The notes under the pieces are model-generated. The model saw nothing but the letters and a program-made list of their open reading frames with translations, searched no databases and was not told the origin of the DNA. This document shows positions 17,196 through 25,071 of a stretch of DNA of 64,000 bases, one piece after another. The first letter of the stretch is position 1, and the number at the start of each line of letters is the position of its first letter. Source of the DNA: HGM04593 sp045634365 (GTDB lineage: Bacteria > Bacteroidota > Bacteroidia > Bacteroidales > Bacteroidaceae); NCBI GenBank assembly GCA_045634365.1, contig JAZRAC010000032.1, positions 62,001-126,000 on the forward strand. The letters are read 5' to 3'. A program made the translations under genes and the position numbers.

Positions 17196-20100
17196 TTATA
17201 CCCACCCTTTGCGCACCAACCAACGATACACAATGGGAATAATATAAACATTGAGGAAAGTGGACGACAAAAGACCGCCCAGCACCACCACAGCCATAGG
17301 GCTCTGAATTTCGTTGCCACTCTTGTCACCCGCAAGAATCATAGGAATAAGCGCAAGAGCCGATGTAAAGGCAGTCATAAGAATGGGGGTGAGCCTGTCG
17401 GCCGAGCCTATGCGCACAGCCTCTTCGAGCGACACACCCTCGGCACGCAGATGCCCGTATCGCGACACAAGCAATATTCCGTTGCGCGTGGCAATTCCGA
17501 ATAGAGTAATAAGGCCTATTATCGCAGGAATACTCATTATGGCAGAAGAGATATATGTTGCCACAATGCCGCCTATGAGCGCAAGAGGCAGATTGATGAG
17601 CACAACAAGCGAAAGGAGCACACTCTTGAATTCACCATACAGCAGCACAAACACAACAAGCACGGCAACGGCGGTTGTGAGCCACAAGGTGCGCGAGGCC
17701 GATGCTGCACTCTCAAACTGTCCGCCATACTCCAAGCGGTAACCCTCTTCGAGCGGCAACTCCTTTTCCAGAAAATCTTCTATGCGCTCCACCGTGCCGG
17801 CAATGTCGCCACCCATGATATTTGCCGACACAACCACTTTGCGCTGCACATTCTCGCGACTTATGCTTCCGGGGCCTCCCACCGACACAATGTCGGCCAC
17901 TTCTGTCAGTGCCACCTTGCCCGATGGGGTATCTATAAGGGCATTTTTCACCCCGTCGACACTCTCGGTGTAATCCTTGTCGAGGCGAAGGATAAGGTCG
18001 AAAGAACGCTCCTCCTCGTACACCGCGCCCACCCTCTTGCCGGGGAAGGCCGCCTCCATAAAACTGTTAAACTGCGCCATTGTAACACCATAATGCGCAA
18101 GTTTGTCGCGGCGGGCACGCACCTGCAACTGCGGCGTTTCAACCTGCTGCTCCACATTCACATCCACCACCGAGGGAAAGGCCGCAAGCAGCGATTTTAT
18201 CTTTGTTCCCACACGGAACATCTTGCCAAGGTCGGGGCCGAATATTTTTATCGCAAGGTCGGCCTGTGTGCCCGACACCATATGGTCGATACGATGCTCC
18301 AAAGGCTGCCCCACCGAGGTTACCACCCCCGGCACCATTGCCAAGCGACTGCGTACATCATTCAGAAATTCTGCCTTGCTGCGGGAACCAAGCTCGAAAT
18401 TAACATCAATTTCGGCACCATTCGAAGTTTGCGAATGTTCGTCAAGCTCGCCACGCCCCGTGCGACGGGCAGTGCTCACAACCTCGGGAATTTGCAACAA
18501 TTCACTCTCTATAAGCTGCCCTATGCGGTTCGACTCTTCGAGCGACACTCCCGGGCGTGATACAGCCGCAATTGTCAAGGCCTTCTCGTTAAACTCGGGC
18601 AAAAAACTGCGCCCCATACTCGCAAACAACACAAGCGAAAGTGCAAAGAGCACCAACAGCCCCGCCACAATGCCTTTTGAGTGGTTAACGGCCCAATCGA
18701 GCGACTGCGAATAACGCACCAGCAACCAACGCTCCACCCAATTTTTCTTTTCGGCCTTGCGCAGATAACCATCGCCCGACAGCAACATTTTGCACAGCAA
18801 GGGGGTAACGGTCATAGCCACCAACAGCGACATTGCAAGCGCCACAAGATAGGCAATGCCCAAGGGTTTAAGCATACGCCCTTCGAGCCCGCTCAAAAAG
18901 AAGAGCGGCATAAAAGTAACCATAATAATGAGCGTTGCGTGAATGATGGACGCACGAATCTCGGCCGAGGCCTCAAACACCACGGTAAACACCGAGCGAC
19001 GCTCCTCGCGAGGCATACGGCTATTCTCTCGCAAACGCTTATACACATTCTCAACATCTATAATAGCATCGTCCACCAACGAGCCTATGGCAATGCACAT
19101 TCCGCCAAGAGTCATAGTGTTTATATCCATTCCCAGCAGATAGAGCACAATAACCGTGCCAAGCAACGACAAGGGGATTGCCACTATCGAAATTATGGTG
19201 GTGCGGAAACTCGCAAGGAAGAGGAAGAGCACAAGAACCACGCACACGGCACCCTCGATGAGCGATTGCCCCACATTGTTCACCGACGACTGTATATAAT
19301 CGGCCTGACGGAAAATCTTTGTATCCATCGAAACATCGGCAGGCAGGGAGCGGGCAACACTTTCGAGGTTCTTTTCAATATTGCGCGTAACATCGAGAGT
19401 GTTAATGCCCGGTTGCTTCGAAATTGAGAGAATTATGGACGGCTCGCCATTCTGCGACGCATACCCCTTGCGCACCGCAGGAGCTACCACAACATCGGCA
19501 ACATCGGCCACACGCACGGGAGCCTCGCCGTTCATCTTCACAAGAGTGCTGCCAAGCTCGTCTATATTGTTGCTGCGCCCCATTCCTCGCAGATTATACT
19601 CGTTGCCATAGTCGCGCACAATTCCGGCACCCACATTCACGCTCATAGAGGCCACAGCTGCTTCAAGCTCCTCCATCGTAACACCATACATTCCCATCTT
19701 CACAGGAGAGGCAAGCACCTGATACTGTTTATAGTCGCCACCGATAATTGTCACCTGCGACACTCCGCCCGTAGCAAGAATGGCAGGCTTCACCACCCAC
19801 TCGGCAAGAGTGCGAAGCTCCATCATAGAGGTTGTGTCGGCCATCATCCCTATGAACATAATCTCGCCCATCACACTCGACTGGGGGGCAAGCACCGGCA
19901 CAATTCCGTCGGGCAACTGCCCTGCGAGCAGGCTCATCTTCTCGCTTATCACCTGACGAGCCTTGTAAATATCCATATTCCAATCAAACTCCACCCACAC
20001 GAAAGAAAAACCCTGCGACGACGAGGAGCGCACACGACGCACGCTGGTGGCACCGTTCACCGCCGTCTCTATGGGGAAGGTAACAAGCCTCTCAATCTCC

Positions 20101-20276
20101 TCGGGTGCCATATCCGCCGCATCGGTGAGAATAACCACCGTGGGCATAGTAAGGTCGGGAAAAACATCAACCTCTATGTTACGCACCGAATATACACCGC
20201 CGATAATCACAAGCAGCACCGCCAGCAGCAGCGGCAGTTTATTGTTGAGGGAGAATTTTATAATATTGTTCAGCAT
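17196..20276 (-). CDS. RND efflux permease, CzcA/CusA-like
   Basis: 1026 residues, a full RND pump with twelve predicted membrane helices in two blocks, each after a large periplasmic loop. The first helix is at about 12-30. The conserved helix-4 region reads GSLVDDAIIDVENVYKRL, in the position where heavy-metal pumps have their proton-relay Asp/Glu. Overall features (VFPDLTMPTVVILTDA, GATSVRRVRSSSSQGFS) fit the CzcA/HME branch more than drug pumps. With the His-rich adaptor encoded just upstream, metal export is the likely job; the metal is not identifiable. No outer-membrane TolC-type gene is adjacent, so that part must come from elsewhere. Confidence 0.9.
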   Translation of the reverse strand: MLNNIIKFSLNNKLPLLLAVLLVIIGGVYSVRNIEVDVFPDLTMPTVVILTDAADMAPEEIERLVTFPIETAVNGATSVRRVRSSSSQGFSFVWVEFDWNMDIYKARQVISEKMSLLAGQLPDGIVPVLAPQSSVMGEIMFIGMMADTTSMMELRTLAEWVVKPAILATGGVSQVTIIGGDYKQYQVLASPVKMGMYGVTMEELEAAVASMSVNVGAGIVRDYGNEYNLRGMGRSNNIDELGSTLVKMNGEAPVRVADVADVVVAPAVRKGYASQNGEPSIILSISKQPGINTLDVTRNIEKNLESVARSLPADVSMDTKIFRQADYIQSSVNNVGQSLIEGAVCVVLVLFLFLASFRTTIISIVAIPLSLLGTVIVLYLLGMDINTMTLGGMCIAIGSLVDDAIIDVENVYKRLRENSRMPREERRSVFTVVFEASAEIRASIIHATLIIMVTFMPLFFLSGLEGRMLKPLGIAYLVALAMSLLVAMTVTPLLCKMLLSGDGYLRKAEKKNWVERWLLVRYSQSLDWAVNHSKGIVAGLLVLFALSLVLFASMGRSFLPEFNEKALTIAAVSRPGVSLEESNRIGQLIESELLQIPEVVSTARRTGRGELDEHSQTSNGAEIDVNFELGSRSKAEFLNDVRSRLAMVPGVVTSVGQPLEHRIDHMVSGTQADLAIKIFGPDLGKMFRVGTKIKSLLAAFPSVVDVNVEQQVETPQLQVRARRDKLAHYGVTMAQFNSFMEAAFPGKRVGAVYEEERSFDLILRLDKDYTESVDGVKNALIDTPSGKVALTEVADIVSVGGPGSISRENVQRKVVVSANIMGGDIAGTVERIEDFLEKELPLEEGYRLEYGGQFESAASASRTLWLTTAVAVLVVFVLLYGEFKSVLLSLVVLINLPLALIGGIVATYISSAIMSIPAIIGLITLFGIATRNGILLVSRYGHLRAEGVSLEEAVRIGSADRLTPILMTAFTSALALIPMILAGDKSGNEIQSPMAVVVLGGLLSSTFLNVYIIPIVYRWLVRKGWV

Positions 20277-20294
20277 AATGGCAAGGATTTTTTA

Positions 20295-21827
20295 TCAGTG
20301 AACGTGCCCTGCGTGCGGGTCGAGTGCCACAGCACCCTGCGACAATTTGAGCGACACAGCACCCTTTGTAACCACTCTCTCGCCCTCGTGGAGGCCGGCG
20401 AGCAACTGCACATTAACGCCGTCGGTGGCACCGAGCGACACCTGCCGTTTCTCGAATGACACGGGAGTATGTTGCACAAAAACAAAGAAACTACCCATCT
20501 CCTCCACAAGCGCACTGCGCGGAACGGTGACACGCTCCACCCCCTGCATCTGCGACGACAGATAGAGTGTTACCACACTGCCCGGAACAACATCGCCAAT
20601 ATGCTTGGCGGTAACCGTCACGGGGAGCATCGCACAGCCGTTGGCAGCAGTGCCGGCAGTAACCTTTGCGTCAATTTCCTCCATTGTGCACACGCGGCCG
20701 CAAGGCAGTTCCACATTCACCGCCACAACATTTTTAAGCAATTGTGCGTAACGCACGGGAAGCTCGGCCGAAATATTCATTGCTCCGTCGCGTTGTATCA
20801 CCGCAAGCGGAGTGCCCGCCTGCACATAATCGCCGTTGGCCGCAAGCAGTTCCTGAACATAACCGTTTATGGGAGATTTTACAGCCGATTTTCCCGATGA
20901 AAAGGAGCTTTTCAAGCTGCGATACTTCGCCTCGGTCTGTGCAAAAGCAGCCTCGGCAGCCTCGTAGTCGCGGCGCGACACGATATTCTCCCTGTAAAGC
21001 TCGCTCTTGCGCTCAAAATCGCTCTTCGCCACATTGTATCGACTCTCGGCCTCGGCAAACTTCACCGCAACATCATTCTCGGTTACATTACTGCCATCGA
21101 GCAAAAAGAGCGACTCGCCCTTGCTCACCGCATCGCCCGCAACCACATTGCCAGCATACTGCACCCTGCCCGCAGTGGGAGCCACAAGCGTGGTAAAATT
21201 ATCGGGGGTAGCCGTTACGCGCGCAGCCACCTTCACCGCCCCGTTAAAAGAGCTTTTTGCGGCGGGAGCCGTTGCAAAATCAATCTTCCAGCTTTGCTCT
21301 TTGGGGAACGACACGCTATTTTCGCCCCCGTGGGCAGCAGCCTCATTATGCTCGTGAGAATGAGAATCATCGGCGTGCGAGTGCCCATCGTGAGAATGTG
21401 CGTGCCCATCGTGGCCGTGCGAATGTTCCCCACCCTCTATGTGAACGTGCACGGGAAGAACCTCATTGCCTATCATAAAAAGCAGATTGCCCACCGCAGC
21501 CACAGAGGGGGAGAGCGTGAATTTATACACCCCTTTGTGCGCAGGCTCCACCATAAATTCCTCATTGTTACCCTCGGCGGCAAGCGACACTTTTATCGCC
21601 CCACCCCCAAAGGGCTTGAACGAGGGAAGCTCCGTAATATAAGCAACCACCGAGGCCTTATGCCCCGCAACAAGTTCATCATACTGCACAAAAATCTCCA
21701 CCGAGGAACCATATTTTGTGGCATTAAGCACAGGGTGATTATGCGCGTGAGCATCGTCGTTCTTGTGATTGTGCCCGCCGCAAGCAATCAAGGCAAGCAT
21801 TGCCGCTACAAAAAGTATGTTTTTCAT
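20295..21827 (-). CDS. efflux RND periplasmic adaptor (membrane fusion protein), His-rich lipoprotein
   Basis: 510 residues. A lipobox (LIAC, Cys16) is followed by a His-rich start (GGHNHKNDDAHAHNH). A second dense His/Asp/Ser region lies around residues 130-165 and precedes the adaptor core. The core has the barrel-sandwich halves (VAPTAGRVQYAG and KSPINGYVQELLA), a coiled-coil hairpin (about 255-310), a beta-barrel domain and a C-terminal domain. Adaptors of this type link the inner-membrane RND pump to an outer-membrane channel. The His clusters suggest periplasmic metal capture (Zn, Cu, Ni or Co). It is the first gene of a two-gene operon, 18 bases before the permease. Confidence 0.92.
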   Translation of the reverse strand: MKNILFVAAMLALIACGGHNHKNDDAHAHNHPVLNATKYGSSVEIFVQYDELVAGHKASVVAYITELPSFKPFGGGAIKVSLAAEGNNEEFMVEPAHKGVYKFTLSPSVAAVGNLLFMIGNEVLPVHVHIEGGEHSHGHDGHAHSHDGHSHADDSHSHEHNEAAAHGGENSVSFPKEQSWKIDFATAPAAKSSFNGAVKVAARVTATPDNFTTLVAPTAGRVQYAGNVVAGDAVSKGESLFLLDGSNVTENDVAVKFAEAESRYNVAKSDFERKSELYRENIVSRRDYEAAEAAFAQTEAKYRSLKSSFSSGKSAVKSPINGYVQELLAANGDYVQAGTPLAVIQRDGAMNISAELPVRYAQLLKNVVAVNVELPCGRVCTMEEIDAKVTAGTAANGCAMLPVTVTAKHIGDVVPGSVVTLYLSSQMQGVERVTVPRSALVEEMGSFFVFVQHTPVSFEKRQVSLGATDGVNVQLLAGLHEGERVVTKGAVSLKLSQGAVALDPHAGHVH

Positions 21828-21837
21828 ATAAAAGTAT

Positions 21838-21884
21838 TTTTTCGCAAATTACACTGCGAAGATAATACTTGTTTTTCGCAAATT
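21838..21884 (-). promoter_or_regulatory. promoter region of efflux operon with repeated TTCGCA sites
   Basis: A minus-strand TATCTTCG (21857-21864) fits the -7 box variant TAnnTTCG. It is bracketed by two direct copies of TTTTTCGCAAATT (21838-21850 and 21872-21884), and the proximal one forms an inverted pair TTCGCA/TGCGAA (21841-21846, 21855-21860). Such spacing around a promoter suggests a repressor or metal-sensor operator. This is inference; no regulator gene is adjacent. Confidence 0.4.
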
Positions 21885-22032
21885 GGTTGCAGAAACGAGG
21901 GGAAGATAAAAACACCCGCAAACGCATAGTGGCTATTGATTTTATCCCTACAAAATACAACAGCAAAATTCCGCCACTCGCTCGGCGAGGGGAGGTGCCC
22001 GAAGGGCGGAGGGGATTAAAAAAGAAACAAAC

Positions 22033-22086
22033 AACTGTCCCTCTCGTAGAGGGACGAGAAATTTACCTGTAAATTTCGGAGGGAGT
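22033..22086 (+). repeat. repeat A, copy 1 (54 bp)
   Basis: Matches 55617-55670 over 54 bp with four differences (CTC against GCT in the first part, CT against AC in the AAATTTAC..GTAAATTT palindrome). It contains two small palindromes, GTCCCTC..GAGGGAC and AAATTTAC..GTAAATTT. Confidence 0.85.
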
Positions 22087-22114
22087 TTAAAAGATACACG
22101 CAACAAGAAGCGCA

Positions 22115-22202
22115 ACTCCTCCACCGCAAGCGGTCCCCCTCCTCTAACGGAGGAGGAGTACGGCGGTAGCCGGAAGGGACTCTTTAAAAAGAGGAGGAGT
22201 TT
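22115..22202 (+). repeat. repeat B, copy 1 (88 bp)
   Basis: Differs from 55515-55602 at a single base (GGAAGGG against GGGAGGG). The ends are ACTCCTCC and GGAGGAGTTT, roughly inverted, and it contains CCTCCTCTAACGGAGGAGG. Here repeat A lies on its left; in the other locus A lies on its right. Confidence 0.9.
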
Positions 22203-22223
22203 AAGAAAAACAACCATAAAAAA

Positions 22224-22317
22224 GAGGATGACTCAAAAGTCCCTTTTTAAGACATTACTCCCTCGCTAGAATATATTCTGGCGAGGGAGTTTGCTTTGTA
22301 TATATTACTTTTGGGTC
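22224..22317 (+). repeat. repeat C, copy 1 (94 bp, nested palindromes)
   Basis: Has a 94-bp partner at 51927-52020. The inner palindrome is ACTCCCTCGC-T-AGAATA / TATTCT-G-GCGAGGGAGT, about 17 pairs with almost no loop. The outer arms GACTCAAAAGT and ACTTTTGGGTC pair over 11 positions including one G-T. It lies just past the 3' end of the PfkB gene. Confidence 0.9.
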
Positions 22318-22354
22318 AGCCTCCAACAAAAATACAATAACAGGCAAATCTTTT

Positions 22355-23284
22355 TTATTTTTCTTCCTTGAACCGTGCCGCCCACTCTTTGTCGACATAA
22401 TTTTCCAATAGAGTGCAGGCGTGGGCACTGAAACGGAGCCCGAGGCGCATAATTTCGTCCCATTTTTCGCGGGACAACGAGGGAACGGCGCAATGTTCCA
22501 CCCTCTCGCGCCACAGGCCGCAAACAACACCGGCATTGAAATTATCGCCCGCACCCACCGTGCTGCGCACCTGCACCTGCTCCACAGGGTATTGTGCGGT
22601 GAACGAGGGGGTGAAGATGGTTACAGGGCCGCTGCCGCTGGTGAATATGAAATTGGGGCAGTGGGAAGCAATGTGCGAGGAGTAAATATCGGCCCCATCG
22701 GTGCTGTCGAAAAGATAGCGAAAGTCGTCGGCCGAGCCGCGCACAATGGTGGCAAGCTCCATATTTTCAACAATAGCGGGGAGCAATGCCTCGCGCTCCT
22801 GTATGTGGTTGCGACGGAAATTTATATCGTAATATATTACCGCCCCCTGCTCGCGTGCCTGTTGCAAAAAAGGCTTTACCTTGCTGCGAAGCACGGGGTT
22901 AAGCACAAAGTAGGAGCCGCACAGCAGAATATCGCCGCTCCCGAGCGTGGGAAACTCCACGGCGAGGCGGTTGGCCGGATAATCCTTATAAAATATATAA
23001 TCGGCGTCGCCACGCTCGTTGAGAAAGGCGAGGGAGAGGGGCGATTTTCCATCGGCGAAGCAACAGACGGCCGATGTATCAACCCCACTGTCGTGCAGAT
23101 GCTCTGTTATTATTCTGCCCACACGATCGTTGCCAACCTCGCTTATGAAGGCTGCGGGAATACCCACTCGCCCTATCGACACTATGCTGTTGTAGACCGA
23201 GCCGCCGGGCACGGCACCCACCGGAGCGTCGTTCTTGAAAAGTATGTCGTACACCGTTTCTCCAATTCCATAAACCTTACCCAT
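22355..23284 (-). CDS. PfkB family carbohydrate kinase
   Basis: 309 residues of the ribokinase/PfkB fold. The N-terminal motif is GGSVYNSIVSIGRVG at 27-41. The C-terminal signature is GAGDNFNAG at 244-252 with catalytic base D247. The closest general type is fructokinase-like, phosphorylating a sugar or nucleoside hydroxyl with ATP; the substrate cannot be fixed. It begins 6 bases after the LOG-family gene on the same strand. Two repeat modules follow its stop. Confidence 0.92.
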   Translation of the reverse strand: MGKVYGIGETVYDILFKNDAPVGAVPGGSVYNSIVSIGRVGIPAAFISEVGNDRVGRIITEHLHDSGVDTSAVCCFADGKSPLSLAFLNERGDADYIFYKDYPANRLAVEFPTLGSGDILLCGSYFVLNPVLRSKVKPFLQQAREQGAVIYYDINFRRNHIQEREALLPAIVENMELATIVRGSADDFRYLFDSTDGADIYSSHIASHCPNFIFTSGSGPVTIFTPSFTAQYPVEQVQVRSTVGAGDNFNAGVVCGLWRERVEHCAVPSLSREKWDEIMRLGLRFSAHACTLLENYVDKEWAARFKEEK

Positions 23285-23290
23285 AATCCT

Positions 23291-23830
23291 TTATGCCTCC
23301 TCTATTATTTTTTTAAGTTCCTCTATACTGCCTGCCACCACAAGAAAATCGTCAAGATTGCCACGCACAAAGGCCGTGGCTGCCATTTGCCGCAACGCCC
23401 CGAGAAGAGGGTCCCAAAAGCCATCGACATTGTAGAGCACCACACGCTTCGAGTGGTAGCCTATGGTGGCGGCGGCCATTGTGTGAAAAACCTCGTCGAG
23501 TGTGCCAATGCCGCCGGGTAACGCCACAAGTACACTGCTGCGCTGCACCATAATGTCCTTGCGCTCGCTCAAATTGCGTGTGTGCACCTTTTCGTCGAGC
23601 AGTGCACTCACGCGGTTACGCTCTTCGAGCACAAGCGGCACAACACCCACGATGCGTGCCCCCGCCTCCTTTGCAGCAGCGGCAGTTGCCTCCATAAGAC
23701 CGGCACGGGCTCCGCCATACACAAGTTCGCAACCCATTTCTCCAATGAGAGTGCCCACCTCGCGTGCGGCCTGCACATAACAGGGAGCTACAGCGTCGGA
23801 TGCGGCACAGAAAACTGCTATACTCTTCAT
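23291..23830 (-). CDS. LOG family protein (TIGR00730 type)
   Basis: 179 residues from the ATG at 23830 (an ATG three codons upstream, MIFMKS, is less like the family). The signature PGGIGTLDE is at 105-113, with R90-K91 in SERKDIM nearby. Relatives are lysine-decarboxylase-like Rossmann proteins. The plant and actinobacterial LOG members are cytokinin riboside monophosphate phosphoribohydrolases; in Bacteroidota a general nucleotide (AMP-type) phosphoribohydrolase role is likelier. First gene of a pair with the PfkB kinase. Confidence 0.93.
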   Translation of the reverse strand: MKSIAVFCAASDAVAPCYVQAAREVGTLIGEMGCELVYGGARAGLMEATAAAAKEAGARIVGVVPLVLEERNRVSALLDEKVHTRNLSERKDIMVQRSSVLVALPGGIGTLDEVFHTMAAATIGYHSKRVVLYNVDGFWDPLLGALRQMAATAFVRGNLDDFLVVAGSIEELKKIIEEA

Positions 23831-23922
23831 AAAAATCACATTATTTGGCTAATATAGCTATTTTTTCTTTTTTAAGAAGGAAAGAATAGAAAGTAATATT
23901 TATTTGGCTTATTTTTGCCACA

Positions 23923-24528
23923 ATGAAAAGGGCATTGACCATAATAACACTGCTGTTGCTCCACTGCACATTGCCGGTGGCGGCACAAAAGAGCATAAGC
24001 ATCGACGGCAGAAGGCAGTGGATGGTGGGAGTGAGCGAGCATAATGGCGAGAAAATTCCACATATAACCCTGCCCACCTACTATGCCTACGCCCCGCTCA
24101 TCTTCAAGAACAACCGGCAGCAGAAGTATTACGGCAGGCTTGTGAGGGATGTAAAAAAGACTATTCCGCTGGCTATTGAGATACGCGACATTATACACGA
24201 CACCGAGGCGCACCTAAAAACCCTACCCGACAAGAAGGCACGCAACCGCTATCTTGACAAAAAAGAGAAAGAGCTTAAAGAGATATATACCCCGAAAATG
24301 AAAAAGCTCACCCTGCGACAGGGCAAGCTGCTCATTAAACTCATAGACCGCGAGTGCGACCAAAATGCCTATCAGTTGATAAAACTCTTTATGGGAACAT
24401 TCAAGGCTGTGTTCTACCAATCGTTTGCATCGCTCTTCGGGGCGAGCCTCAAAAAGACATACGACCCCACCGGCGAGGATTTTCTCATTGAGCGTGTGGT
24501 TATTCTTGTGGTAAACGGGCAATTATAA
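23923..24528 (+). CDS. DUF4294 family protein, exported
   Basis: 201 residues with a signal peptide (about 1-21, ending VAAQ). The body is highly basic and helical (KKTIPLAIEIRDIIHDTEAHLKTLP, KKMKKLTLRQGKLLIKLIDREC), matching the Bacteroidota-specific DUF4294 family of unknown function. A TATTTTTG box at 23910-23917 lies only five bases before the ATG, which would give a nearly leaderless message if it is the true -7 box. The stop overlaps the convergent methyltransferase gene by 6 bases. Confidence 0.85.
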   Translation: MKRALTIITLLLLHCTLPVAAQKSISIDGRRQWMVGVSEHNGEKIPHITLPTYYAYAPLIFKNNRQQKYYGRLVRDVKKTIPLAIEIRDIIHDTEAHLKTLPDKKARNRYLDKKEKELKEIYTPKMKKLTLRQGKLLIKLIDRECDQNAYQLIKLFMGTFKAVFYQSFASLFGASLKKTYDPTGEDFLIERVVILVVNGQL

Positions 24529-25056
24529 AAAGCCCATCTTTTTGGCAAGCTCCCAAATTACCATTCCCGCCGTTACACTCACGTTGAGCGAGTGCTTGGT
24601 TCCGAATTGCGGAATTTCAATGGCTCCGTCGCTCGCATCGACCACCTGCTGCTGCACACCCTTAACCTCGTTACCCATTATAATTGCATAATGGCGGGAG
24701 GGGGTAACGGCAAAATCCTGTAAGGCGATGCTCCCCTCACACTGCTCTATCGAGTAAACCTCGCACCCCTCGCTCTTCAAGAGGGCAACAGCCTCCATTG
24801 TGTCGGCAAAATATTGCCAAGGAACAACATCCTCGGCACCAAGCGCGGTTTTATGAATTTCGGCCGAGGGTGGGGTTGCCGTAATTCCGCACAGCAATAT
24901 ACGCTCCACACGAAAAGCATCGCTCGTGCGAAACACCGAGCCTACATTATGCAGGCTGCGTACATTGTCGAGCACCACGGTGAGGGGCAGTTTGTGCGAG
25001 GCGCGAAACTCCTCGCGCCCCATACGCCCCATTTCCGTTACAAGTTTCTTTTTCAC
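24523..25056 (-). CDS. SpoU/TrmH family RNA 2'-O-methyltransferase
   Basis: 177 residues, a compact SPOUT enzyme. The family motifs are visible: VLDNVRSLHNVGSVFRTSDAF (motif 1, N and R), IIMGNEVKGV (motif 2) and IPQFGTKHSLNVSVTAGMVIWE (motif 3), the last forming the SAM-binding knot. It is distinct from the longer RlmB at 56098. The tRNA or rRNA target is not determinable. It is 15 bases after the CoA-transferase gene on the same strand. Confidence 0.93.
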   Translation of the reverse strand: MKKKLVTEMGRMGREEFRASHKLPLTVVLDNVRSLHNVGSVFRTSDAFRVERILLCGITATPPSAEIHKTALGAEDVVPWQYFADTMEAVALLKSEGCEVYSIEQCEGSIALQDFAVTPSRHYAIIMGNEVKGVQQQVVDASDGAIEIPQFGTKHSLNVSVTAGMVIWELAKKMGFL

Positions 25057-25071
25057 GGGAAAGAGAGGGAA

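Larger units (their letters stand above)
21828..22354. other. 527-bp gene-free gap: efflux promoter plus three repeat modules
   Basis: The left end holds the efflux promoter. From about 21966 to 22015 there is a G+C-rich inverted segment (CGCTCGGCGAGGGGAGG...). Three repeat modules follow (22033-22086, 22115-22202, 22224-22317), each with a second copy elsewhere in the window. Short open frames here are repeat-derived and show no coding signs. Confidence 0.7.
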
